A DNA stretch of 12,138 nt from assembly GCA_035628335.1 (NCBI GenBank), contig DASPKA010000131.1, positions 1 through 12,138 on the forward strand, written 5' to 3'. Both the position numbers and the translations under genes were made by a program. Under the pieces are notes generated by a model. The model searched no databases, had not been told where the DNA came from, and worked only from the letters and a program-made list of their open reading frames with translations. This document shows, one piece after another, positions 1-7,028 of this stretch; position 1 is the stretch's first letter; every line of letters starts with the position of its first letter. This stretch comes from DASPKA01 sp035628335. Lineage in GTDB: Bacteria; Patescibacteriota; Doudnabacteria; UBA920.

Positions 1-161
1 TAGATTTGGAAATACGACCGCCCCGCGTTGGGGATGTGCGTTTTAGTAGGGCTGACATCTCTAAAGCAAAGAAGGTCTTGGGTTACACTCCGAAAATTCA
101 ATATGCAGAAGGACTTAAACGCACTATTGCCTGGTATAAACAAAGAAAAAAATCTAAATGA
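1..161 (+). CDS. NAD-dependent epimerase/dehydratase, C-terminal fragment
   Basis: This is the 3' end of a gene that enters from the left; its reading frame begins at base 3 and stops at TGA 159-161. The 52 visible residues read DLEIRPPRVGDVRFSRADIS, then KAKKVLGYTPK, then a tail with EGLKRTIAWYK. The PPRxGDVRFSxADxxKAKxxLGYxP pattern followed by GLxxTxxWY is the usual C-terminus of extended short-chain dehydrogenases that act on nucleotide sugars, such as UDP-glucose/UDP-GlcNAc 4-epimerases and UDP-glucuronate decarboxylases or epimerases. The Rossmann domain and the catalytic YxxxK lie outside the window, so the substrate cannot be read. The stop overlaps the next start (ATGA), so the two genes are probably cotranscribed, and this enzyme likely supplies a sugar nucleotide to the cluster. 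Confidence 0.85.
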   Translation, partial: DLEIRPPRVGDVRFSRADISKAKKVLGYTPKIQYAEGLKRTIAWYKQRKKSK

Positions 162-1207
162 AGCTACTCATTCTTACACAAAAAATAGATAAAAACGATG
201 ACCTGCTTGGGTTCTTCCATGACTGGCTTTTGGAATTTGCCAAAATTTGCGAGTCCGTAATCGTCATCTGTCTGCAAATGGGGGATTACGAACTTCCAGA
301 GAACGTTACAGTCTACTCTTTAGGCAAGGAAAAGAAAGGTGGTAAAATTTCCTACCTTATAAATTTCTACAAGCTCATTTATGTTGAGCGTAACAACTAC
401 GAGGCTGTCTTTGTTCATATGAACCAAATCTACGTGCTGCTTGGCGGGTTGCTTTGGAGGTATTGGGAAAAGAAAGTTGGCTTGTGGTATACGCACCGTG
501 CCGTTACGACAACATTGAAGCTTGCGGAGAAGCTGGTTGATTTTGTTTTTACGTCCACGGAAAAAGGGTTTAACGTTCCCACAAAAAAACTTCATGTGTT
601 AGATCATGGCATCAGCATCGAAAAATTTTCCGGTCCTTCCCAACATTATGATGGTGTCTTTAGGGTTGTTTGCATAGGTAGGCTTAGTCCTATAAAAAAC
701 CAACTGTTACTTGTCCAAGCGCTAGAGCTTTTAAGCAATGGGCAACGTGAACATCTTGAAGTGCTTCTGGTGGGCGGCGTGCACACACAAGCTGACAAAG
801 CGTACGCGGCAATGCTGCGGGAACGGGTAAAGCTGGCTGGATTAGAAGAAATAGTAAAATTTGAAGGCAGCATACCTAACATGCGTATGCCCGAATTGAT
901 TTCCCACGCGGACGTATCTGTAAACCTAGCACCTTTGGGAGCGTTGGATAAAGTAATTATCGAGTCAATGGCAGGAGGATCGCTCCCCATTGTTCTTAAT
1001 CAGTCGTTTATTCCATTTCTAGGAGAACACCCTGCAATGTTTTTGCTTGAGCATCCGGACCCTGAAAGCTTGAAACAGAAAATTATGATGCTACGTGAAC
1101 TTGATATGGAATCACGCCTCTCTTTGCAAGCTAAACTCCGTGAAGCCACAGCACGTGACTTTCCCATTGCAAAGCTCATTAAGAATATTATTTCACGGTA
1201 TGCATAA
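158..1207 (+). CDS. GT4-family glycosyltransferase (GT-B fold)
   Basis: A 349-residue protein of typical GT4 length that should transfer a sugar from a nucleotide donor on the cytoplasmic side. The N-terminal acceptor half (about 1-160) begins MKLLILTQK and has no signal peptide. The C-terminal donor half starts near residue 168 with RVVCIGRLSPIKNQ (the usual GRLxxxKN turn), then EVLLVGG (201-207). The donor-site segment APLGALDKVIIESMAGGSLPIV (about 258-279) keeps the second glutamate of the EX7E motif (E269), but the first is replaced by glycine (G261). That G-x-L-D-K form is a known-looking variant in GT4 proteins and probably does not mean loss of function. The start overlaps the upstream stop as ATGA with no Shine-Dalgarno, which suggests translational coupling. 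Donor and acceptor sugars cannot be assigned. Confidence 0.88.
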   Translation: MKLLILTQKIDKNDDLLGFFHDWLLEFAKICESVIVICLQMGDYELPENVTVYSLGKEKKGGKISYLINFYKLIYVERNNYEAVFVHMNQIYVLLGGLLWRYWEKKVGLWYTHRAVTTTLKLAEKLVDFVFTSTEKGFNVPTKKLHVLDHGISIEKFSGPSQHYDGVFRVVCIGRLSPIKNQLLLVQALELLSNGQREHLEVLLVGGVHTQADKAYAAMLRERVKLAGLEEIVKFEGSIPNMRMPELISHADVSVNLAPLGALDKVIIESMAGGSLPIVLNQSFIPFLGEHPAMFLLEHPDPESLKQKIMMLRELDMESRLSLQAKLREATARDFPIAKLIKNIISRYA

Positions 1208-1217
1208 AGCGTTTATA

Positions 1218-1847
1218 TCAATACTTAGGTTTGCAAGAAAGGACAAAAAAATGGTGGTACTGGTTTTCAAAGGGAATGAAGTCTTTTTCAATGATAAAGT
1301 ATTTTTCAAGAAGATCCTTAATTTTTCGTAAATTATAACCCTTTTTTCCAATTTCCCAGTAATGTTCCCCGTTAAAAGTATGAATAGGGTGGTGGGGAAA
1401 CTTCCAGGCAAATTGTATTTCTGGAAAGCACGGCAGCTTGATCAGGAACTTAATGGGCGGACCATAGTGAGGAAGGCTCAGTACAACATTTTTTTTAGAA
1501 ACCCGTCTTAGTTCCAGTACACACGCCTCAAACTTTTCAAACGGTAGATGCTCAAGAATTTCAAATGCTGCAGCAGTGTCTACAGAATTATCTGGCAGTG
1601 GAATTGACTCTACGCTCCCTACAATATCTGGATGCAGGTCTGCAGCTATGTCTAGGCTTTTATAACTCACTTGTGTGTTGTTCATTAAGAAATTTGCGAA
1701 AACTTTATCCCCCACACCTACTTCAAGTACGCTTGTTGGTTTTGTTTTTAAAACTTCGTCAATTTGATGGTAATAGCTTGCAAAGCGGGCTTTGTTACCA
1801 TACTTTCCGAACACATAATGCGACTTATCTACTTGTTGTTCCATCAT
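1218..1847 (-). CDS. Class I SAM-dependent methyltransferase (Methyltransf_11-like)
   Basis: A 209-residue protein and the only reverse-strand gene in the window. Its 3' end lies 10 bp from the end of the GT4 gene at 158-1207, in convergent orientation. SAM-binding motif I is VLEVGVGDKVFANFL (about 40-54), an E-x-G-x-G loop whose final glycine position is D-K. Motif II-like SLDIAAD (64-70) holds the acidic residue expected to bind the SAM ribose. VESIPLPDNSVD (79-90) and FEILEHLP (95-102) are the usual post-II and motif III segments of methyltransferase type 11. The C-terminal part, rich in H, P and aromatics (126-180), probably forms the acceptor pocket. The substrate is unknown; in this setting a sugar or lipid-linked glycan O-methylation is plausible. 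Two tandem ATGs (1847 and 1844) open the gene and no Shine-Dalgarno precedes them. Confidence 0.85.
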   Translation of the reverse strand: MMEQQVDKSHYVFGKYGNKARFASYYHQIDEVLKTKPTSVLEVGVGDKVFANFLMNNTQVSYKSLDIAADLHPDIVGSVESIPLPDNSVDTAAAFEILEHLPFEKFEACVLELRRVSKKNVVLSLPHYGPPIKFLIKLPCFPEIQFAWKFPHHPIHTFNGEHYWEIGKKGYNLRKIKDLLEKYFIIEKDFIPFENQYHHFFVLSCKPKY

Positions 1848-1874
1848 ACTGTAAAATTGCTTTAATTAGATCTA

Positions 1875-1880
1875 AGTATA
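1875..1880 (-). promoter_or_regulatory. Possible -10 box for the reverse methyltransferase
   Basis: On the - strand these bases read TATACT, a good -10 hexamer. It sits 27 nt upstream of the ATG at 1847, so a transcript would carry a leader of about 20 nt. I see no convincing -35 box at 16-18 bp. The call rests on one hexamer in AT-rich DNA and on the need for some promoter for this divergent gene. Confidence 0.35.
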
Positions 1881-1901
1881 TTTTACCTTAAAACAAACTT
1901 T

Positions 1902-1930
1902 TTGACCGAAAAATTAGAATCCCGTAGTAT
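1902..1930 (+). promoter_or_regulatory. Sigma70-type promoter for the GT4 gene at 1940
   Basis: TTGACC (1902-1907) and TAGTAT (1925-1930) are separated by exactly 17 bp, the optimal spacing for housekeeping sigma factors. Transcription would begin near 1937-1938, only 2-3 nt before the ATG at 1940. The mRNA would therefore be leaderless or nearly so, which agrees with the absence of any Shine-Dalgarno there. The box lies in the 92-bp gap between divergent genes, where a promoter is expected. Confidence 0.65.
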
Positions 1931-1939
1931 TATGTAGTT

Positions 1940-3064
1940 ATGAAAATTTTTATAGTTTTGCATGCTCGGATCCCAAGTGACACTGCAGCGGCTTTGTGTG
2001 CGGTACAGGAAGCTGTTTCATTTGGTAGGTATGGAAAGGTAAGAGTAGTAGCGCCGCGAAGACTTGACAGAGCACGAGTCACTCTTAAAGATTTTTACGG
2101 TTTAGATGTAGATGTACCCATCACCTATGTGCCAACCATAGATGTATATTTCATAAAACCATTTCATAAGCTTGCTTTTTACCTCTCATACGTGTGTTTT
2201 TCTATAAGCGTATTTTTTTATTTGTTGCGTACATCAGACAGAACTGACATCATCATAACCAACGAATCATTACCTGCATTTTTTTTGAGTTTTTTTCGTC
2301 AAGTTGTTATTGAAATTCACGATTACCCGGAAAGTCATAAACGCTTGCATAAAAAATTATTTGACAATGCAAAGTTGGTAATAGCAACCAATTCTTGGAA
2401 AAAGAATCGACTTGCAGAGGAGTTTGGTATCACGGAGCATAAGTTGATGGTAGAGCGAAACGCTGTTGATTTGTCTATATTTACCGTAAAAGATAAGTTG
2501 GAGTGCAGAAAAAAGCTAGGTCTTCCAGCCAACGCCAAAGTGGTGGTGTATACAGGTCATTTGTACGGGTGGAAGGGCGCACATGTGCTAGTAGAAGCAG
2601 CAAAAAGCCTACCAGAGACACAGGTGTATCTGGTCGGGGGAAGGCAAAACGAAGTTGATGAATTTAAAAAGAAGTTTCAACCGGGGACTAATGTAACTTT
2701 AATTCCACAGGTGCCTCATAGTGAGATACCCTACTACCAAAGTGCGGCAGATTGTCTGGTACTGCCAAATACTTCTAGCGAGGCCATAGCAAGTTACTAC
2801 ACCTCCCCTATGAAAGCATTTGAATACATGGCTTCCGGCCGTCCTATAGTTGCCTCTAACTTGCCTTCAATTCATGAGATACTTGCTGGTTTAGCTATTT
2901 TAGTTACACCAGACGAACCTAAATCATTAGCCGAAGGAATTCTCATAGCCCTGAACGACCCAAAGGCACTGGGTTTGGCCAAAAATGCTATTGAGGCCAT
3001 ACAGGAACTAACATGGGAAAAGCGTGCTGCAAGAATAATGGATAAATTGATGGGTCAAAAGTGA
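1940..3064 (+). CDS. GT4-family glycosyltransferase (GT-B fold)
   Basis: A 374-residue GT4 enzyme with two Rossmann-like halves. The N-terminal half (about 1-180) carries a hydrophobic patch at 76-96 (HKLAFYLSYVCFSISVFFYL) that may dock the protein on the membrane. IEIHDYPES (124-132) and ERNAVDLSIF (172-181) mark the inter-domain region. The donor half holds VVYTGHLYGWKG (202-213), VYLVGG (229-234), and TSPMKAFEYMASGRPIVASNLPSI (288-311). This SPxKxFEYMASGxPIVAS block is typical of GT4 enzymes that carry only the second glutamate of EX7E (E294 here). The ATG at 1940 was chosen because it gives the expected MKIFIVLH start directly after a promoter. The gene begins a new transcription unit that likely runs on through 4661 or 6841, although the next gene has its own promoter. 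Donor and acceptor are unknown. Confidence 0.9.
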   Translation: MKIFIVLHARIPSDTAAALCAVQEAVSFGRYGKVRVVAPRRLDRARVTLKDFYGLDVDVPITYVPTIDVYFIKPFHKLAFYLSYVCFSISVFFYLLRTSDRTDIIITNESLPAFFLSFFRQVVIEIHDYPESHKRLHKKLFDNAKLVIATNSWKKNRLAEEFGITEHKLMVERNAVDLSIFTVKDKLECRKKLGLPANAKVVVYTGHLYGWKGAHVLVEAAKSLPETQVYLVGGRQNEVDEFKKKFQPGTNVTLIPQVPHSEIPYYQSAADCLVLPNTSSEAIASYYTSPMKAFEYMASGRPIVASNLPSIHEILAGLAILVTPDEPKSLAEGILIALNDPKALGLAKNAIEAIQELTWEKRAARIMDKLMGQK

Positions 3065-3075
3065 TGTGATATGCT
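3047..3075 (+). promoter_or_regulatory. Sigma70-type promoter with extended -10, for the FAD oxidoreductase
   Basis: TTGATG (3047-3052) and TATGCT (3070-3075) are 17 bp apart, and TG at 3067-3068 completes an extended -10 (TGaTATGCT). The -35 lies inside the last codons of the preceding GT4 gene. The predicted start of transcription, near 3082, leaves a leader of about 5 nt before the ATG at 3087, again without a Shine-Dalgarno. Confidence 0.6.
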
Positions 3076-3086
3076 AATTAAGATAC

Positions 3087-4661
3087 ATGAATAACCAAGC
3101 AAAACAGAAAAAAACTGCTGTTATTATAGGCGCTGGACCAGCTGGCCTGACAGCTGCGTACGAACTACGTTCACGCACAGATATAGACGTAATCGTCATT
3201 GAACGAAATCCCAAGTATGTTGGGGGTATATCCCGAACTGAAGAGTACCAGGGAAATCGAATGGATTTGGGAGGTCATAGGTTTTTCTCAAAATCTGACC
3301 GAGTCATGAAATGGTGGACTCATATTTTGCCCATAAGATTAGACTCAGATAAATCAAGTGACATAGCGTATCAAAACTCGAGACGTGCCTTAACCGAAGG
3401 TCTACACTTTTCTAATTCTCAAACTGACCTCCAGGTCATGCTGGTTAGGCCGCGTAAGACTCGTATCGTCTATGGTGGAAAGTTTTTTGCGTACCCCGTT
3501 GAAATCTCTTTCGATACGCTGCGTAAATTAGGCATTTTTAAAGTCATAAAAATTGGTTTAACATATGCACAGGCAATGCTCTGGCCTAAAAAGCCTGAAG
3601 TTACTCTGGAAGATTTTTTTATTAATCGTTTCGGAAGCGAGTTGTATAAGACGTTTTTTAAGTCCTATACAGAAAAAGTATGGGGTATAGCCTGTAAGGA
3701 TTTAAGTGCAGAATGGGGTGCACAACGAATAAAAGGTTTGTCGATTACACGTGCACTTGTTCATGCGTTACGTAAAATTTTCAAAATTGGTCCATTATCT
3801 GGCAAAACCGTGGAAACTTCTTTAATAGAGCAATTTCTTTACCCGAGCCGTGGTCCAGGGCAGATGTGGGAGGTAGTAACGGAAAAAATTCGACAGATGG
3901 GAGGTGAAATCCGCATGGGTACAGAAGTGGTTGGTTGTACGGTGGCGGAAACTGATATAAAGTCTGTCAAGGTTATGCATAATGGGCAAGAAGAAGAAAT
4001 CGAAACAGACTATGTTTTTTCTACAACTGATTTGTGCATGCTTGCCCGCATGATAGCACCCGTATTGTCGGAAAAAGCCCAGAATATAGCCAATGGTTTA
4101 CCATATAGAAATTTCATAAGCGTTGGCCTGCTTTTGGAGTCTAAACCTAAAGAAGACAATGAAGAGTTAAAGGATACATGGATATATATTCATGAACCGG
4201 ATGTATTACTGGGACGCGTACAGTTTTTTCATAACTGGAGTCCATACATGGTTAAGGATCCACACACCGGATGGGTCGGCTTAGAGTATTTTAGTTCAGG
4301 TAAGGACAAGCTTTGGTCGATGTCAGATAGCGAACTTATAGAATTAGCAAGCCGTGAACTCCAGCAGGTTGGTGTACGTCAGGGAATTAAGGTCTTGGGT
4401 GGTCACGTTATCCGCGAGAGCAAAGCTTATCCAGCCTACACTGGTACCTATGATCGTATCGCTGAATTACGCACGGAACTGGACAAAATTACTAATCTAT
4501 TTCCGATTGGCAGAAATGGCATGCATCGGTATAACAACCAAGACCATTCGATGCTGACAGCCATGACAGCGGTGGACAATATCATATCTGGCCGTACGAA
4601 TAAGGATAATCTTTGGTCAATAAACGCGGACCAGGAATATCATGAGGAGCGTAAAGCATGA
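3087..4661 (+). CDS. FAD/NAD(P)-dependent oxidoreductase, amine-oxidase/protoporphyrinogen-oxidase-like
   Basis: A 524-residue flavoprotein. The N-terminus has the dinucleotide-binding motif AVIIGAGPAGLTAAYEL (11-27), with the acidic ribose-binding residue in VIVIER (35-40). The GG motif YVGGISRTEEYQGNRMDLGGHRFF (44-67) follows. Near the C-terminus NLFPIGRNGMHRYNNQDHSM (about 470-490) is the second FAD-contacting segment. KVWGIACKDLSAEWGAQRIKGLS (197-219) is characteristic of a subfamily related to HemY, CrtI and UDP-galactopyranose mutase that is often annotated in polysaccharide loci. It is soluble, with no clear signal peptide. The reaction is unknown: a role on a sugar or a polyprenyl lipid is only inferred from its neighbours, and a haem role is unlikely here. 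It ends in a 4-nt ATGA overlap with the next gene, which argues for coupled translation. Confidence 0.85.
   Translation: MNNQAKQKKTAVIIGAGPAGLTAAYELRSRTDIDVIVIERNPKYVGGISRTEEYQGNRMDLGGHRFFSKSDRVMKWWTHILPIRLDSDKSSDIAYQNSRRALTEGLHFSNSQTDLQVMLVRPRKTRIVYGGKFFAYPVEISFDTLRKLGIFKVIKIGLTYAQAMLWPKKPEVTLEDFFINRFGSELYKTFFKSYTEKVWGIACKDLSAEWGAQRIKGLSITRALVHALRKIFKIGPLSGKTVETSLIEQFLYPSRGPGQMWEVVTEKIRQMGGEIRMGTEVVGCTVAETDIKSVKVMHNGQEEEIETDYVFSTTDLCMLARMIAPVLSEKAQNIANGLPYRNFISVGLLLESKPKEDNEELKDTWIYIHEPDVLLGRVQFFHNWSPYMVKDPHTGWVGLEYFSSGKDKLWSMSDSELIELASRELQQVGVRQGIKVLGGHVIRESKAYPAYTGTYDRIAELRTELDKITNLFPIGRNGMHRYNNQDHSMLTAMTAVDNIISGRTNKDNLWSINADQEYHEERKA
4644..4649 (+). promoter_or_regulatory. Shine-Dalgarno sequence for the GT2/GT-C fusion gene
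   Basis: GAGGAG ends 8 nt before the ATG at 4658. It is the only strong ribosome-binding site at any start in the window. It lies inside the end of the flavoprotein gene, at an ATGA overlap, where internal initiation would be needed. It supports 4658 as the start; a second ATG at 4664 is the only nearby alternative. Confidence 0.75.
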
Positions 4662-6841
4662 GCATGCAATTGTCTGTTATTATCCCGGCATATAATGAGG
4701 AAAATCGTCTGCCGCCCACGCTTAAGCGTCTTGTGCCTTATTTACGGAGTTTGAATATCACTTTTGAAGTTATAATTGTGAATGACGGAAGCAAAGACGA
4801 GACAGCTGCCAGAGTGAATGAGCTAGCAAAGGAATTTCCGGAAATCAAGTTAGTAGATGATGGTTTTAATCGCGGCCGCACCGGAGCTATGAGGCGGGGA
4901 ATTGAAGTAGCGAGAGGAGAGATCTTACTTGAAACTGACTCTGACGGGTCAGTGCATGATGAAGCGATAGGGCGGTTTTTTAGAGAATTGGAACGGGATT
5001 CAGAACTCGCTGCGCTTTTTGGCAGCCGGGAAATAGCAGGTTCAAAAATTGCGTTGCAGCAACCATGGCTAAGGGTATTTCTAGGTAAAGGGTTCATATA
5101 CTTAGCTAGGTTAGTTTTAGGAATGTGGCATTTTTCGGATTTCGCGTTAGGGTTTAAAATGATACGCAGAGACGCTGCGGCTAAAATTTTCGCGGTGCAA
5201 AAAGAAAAGCATTTGGTGGCCGAATCCGAAATTGTGTATTTGGCTCACTTGTTTAACATGAAATACCAAGAGTTACCAGTGACTTGGACAGATAATGCCG
5301 ACTCTCGAATTAATCCATTTAAAGAAGTATACCGTTCGCTGGTTGGGCTCCTGCGAATAAAACTGCGCGGAATTTTTGGTCATTATCAAAAAAAAACTGA
5401 AAAATTTTTATCCCTGAAACGTCCCTCAGTTTTTCGGACAAGTGAGCAGATACAAAAATTTTGGAACAAGCCGATTTGGATTATAAATATTACAGCTGTG
5501 GTAGCCGGGCTTGCAGCGTTGATTGCTGTTTTTGTTTCAGCAAATTCTATTGGTAAAAACCCCGTACTGTTAACTGGTGATGCTAAAGGATATGTTTTTT
5601 TAGCGGAAAATTTATTCTCCAGAGGAGAGTTTACACTTGCTACATCTACTGCCGCATATTCCCCCCAAAGCTTCCGAACACCTGGGTACCCGGTATTTTT
5701 AGGAGCGCTTCACACCATACTTCGCAGTTGGGAGTGGGTAATTGTAGTGCAAGCGTTATTGGCAGCTTTTGCGCCATTGCTGCTCTATTTGTTGATCCGG
5801 CCATATCATGAACGAGTAGCGTTCTTCTCAGCGCTCATATTTGCGTTTGAGCCGGTCCGTCTGTTCTATTCCTCGCAATTATTGACGGACGCTGTGTTTA
5901 CCACTTGCCTGTTGACAGCTTTGTTGTGCCTCGAAGCAGCTCGCAGGAAAGGTACTACACTACTTTCAGTGCTCAGCGGTGTAGTTTTAGGTTTACTAAT
6001 TATAGTTAGGCCCATTGCAATTTTTCTACCCTTACTCTTTGCATTATATTTATTTTTAAGACTTACGAGTAAACGTAAGATATTGGTAGCAGGAGCGGTA
6101 TGTATTGCCGCGTATGCAACCATCTTTCCATGGATGTTGCGAAATCACAAACATTTTTCTTCATGGAATGTATCGTCTGTGGGAGCGTATAACTTGGCCA
6201 TGTACAATGCTCCTGAGTTTTTGAAAATTTACCCAGACCAAAAAGCCGAACAAGTGATCAGCCAACTTCGAGCTAAACAGGAAAGTCTGCCAGTTGAAGA
6301 TGCGCTTTCTTTGCATCACGAAAACACTTTTATGCAAGCGTTTAAAACTGTTATTTCAGGACGGGAATTACAATATGCAAGTTTTCATTTTATTAAAACC
6401 ATACCGTTTTTTGTAAGCGATGGTTGGCGAGATATTGTCAGGTTGTTTGGCAGTAGCGTTCAAATGCCCAACATTACGAGCGCATTAATGCAAGGCAGGC
6501 TTGGAGAGCTTATTGGGATGTTTCGCTACATTAATGTCCATGGTCTGGTATTTTTCTTTTTGGTATTGGCGTGGGGGATGATATTTTTGTTATGGCTTGT
6601 GACCGCTTTCAGGTCAGTTTTTAAAAAAGTAAGTAGTTTTTGGTTGCTCATTTCCGTTATCATTTTATACTTTGCACTGTTAACCGGTCCCGTATCAAAC
6701 GCGAGGTATCGTCTTCCTGTGGAGGGATTGCTCATTGCTTCCGCGTTGTATGCTGCCTATGAGTCTGAATTATGTAAAGAAGCATTTGTAATGCTAAAGT
6801 CAAGAATCCGTCGATTACTGACCACGACCCGGAAAAGCTGA
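4658..6841 (+). CDS. Fusion of polyprenyl-phosphate-sugar synthase-like GT2 with a GT-C (GT39/ArnT-like) membrane glycosyltransferase
   Basis: A 727-residue two-domain enzyme. Residues 4-240 are a GT2 domain of the Alg5/DPM1 type: SVIIPAYNEENRLP (6-19), VNDGSKDET (41-49), the DxD-like metal site D94-S-D96, GSREIAGS (122-129), and RLVLGMWHFSDFALGFKMIRRDAA (about 151-174), which matches the DTxxGFK region of dolichyl-phosphate glucosyltransferases. After a linker (245-270) a GT-C domain begins: a first membrane span at about 273-295, then an outer loop with TGDAKGY (306-312), whose D308 is the likely catalytic or metal-binding residue. RTPGYPVFLGA (340-350) and many further spans follow, to GPVSNARYRLPVEG (677-690), a signature of PMT_2/ArnT-type enzymes. 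The GT2 part would make a lipid-linked sugar inside the cell and the GT-C part would use such a donor outside. Known enzymes of the two types are usually separate proteins. Sugar and acceptor are unknown. Confidence 0.88.
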   Translation: MSMQLSVIIPAYNEENRLPPTLKRLVPYLRSLNITFEVIIVNDGSKDETAARVNELAKEFPEIKLVDDGFNRGRTGAMRRGIEVARGEILLETDSDGSVHDEAIGRFFRELERDSELAALFGSREIAGSKIALQQPWLRVFLGKGFIYLARLVLGMWHFSDFALGFKMIRRDAAAKIFAVQKEKHLVAESEIVYLAHLFNMKYQELPVTWTDNADSRINPFKEVYRSLVGLLRIKLRGIFGHYQKKTEKFLSLKRPSVFRTSEQIQKFWNKPIWIINITAVVAGLAALIAVFVSANSIGKNPVLLTGDAKGYVFLAENLFSRGEFTLATSTAAYSPQSFRTPGYPVFLGALHTILRSWEWVIVVQALLAAFAPLLLYLLIRPYHERVAFFSALIFAFEPVRLFYSSQLLTDAVFTTCLLTALLCLEAARRKGTTLLSVLSGVVLGLLIIVRPIAIFLPLLFALYLFLRLTSKRKILVAGAVCIAAYATIFPWMLRNHKHFSSWNVSSVGAYNLAMYNAPEFLKIYPDQKAEQVISQLRAKQESLPVEDALSLHHENTFMQAFKTVISGRELQYASFHFIKTIPFFVSDGWRDIVRLFGSSVQMPNITSALMQGRLGELIGMFRYINVHGLVFFFLVLAWGMIFLLWLVTAFRSVFKKVSSFWLLISVIILYFALLTGPVSNARYRLPVEGLLIASALYAAYESELCKEAFVMLKSRIRRLLTTTRKS

Positions 6842-6849
6842 CAAAGTAA

Positions 6850-6869
6850 GTTTCCCAAGGAAATACCCA
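6850..6869. repeat. Left arm of 20-bp perfect inverted repeat
   Basis: GTTTCCCAAGGAAATACCCA is the exact reverse complement of 7029-7048, 159 bp downstream. The match stops at 6849 (A opposite G 7049) and at 6870 (G opposite A 7028). As RNA the two arms would close the whole element with a 20-bp helix. Confidence 0.95.
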
Positions 6870-6926
6870 GCTGTAGCGCTCCGACACGAGCAGGCCAGGC
6901 AGAGCCTGGCCTTCGCGGTTCACACA

Positions 6927-6961
6927 GACGTCGCAATTAGCGCGTCGTAGGAGGACGTCGC
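6927..6961. repeat. Direct repeat GACGTCGC inside the structured element
   Basis: GACGTCGC occurs at 6927-6934 and again at 6954-6961. The segment GCGCGTC at 6940-6946 lies between them. It pairs with the first copy in hairpin P3 and could pair with the second copy instead, so the repeat may support two exclusive folds. Confidence 0.8.
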
Positions 6962-7028
6962 GAGCAGTAGAGTAGCCTTGGGAACTCGAGGTCTCCCCGA
7001 GTGGACAAGGCGTACTCACTCCGGAAGA

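Noticed and set aside
646..990. Reverse-strand open frames within forward genes (for example at 646-990, 4738-5097, 7384-7623)
   Set aside because: They lie wholly inside well-supported genes on the other strand and show no domain motifs.
1095..1331. A 78-codon forward frame spanning the ends of the two convergent genes
   Set aside because: It overlaps the GT4 gene in another frame and then the antisense of the methyltransferase, with no motif support.
6732..7019. A 95-codon reverse-strand frame across the structured element
   Set aside because: It runs through the hairpins and antisense to the end of the GT-C gene. Its composition looks like translated structured RNA followed by antisense coding shadow.
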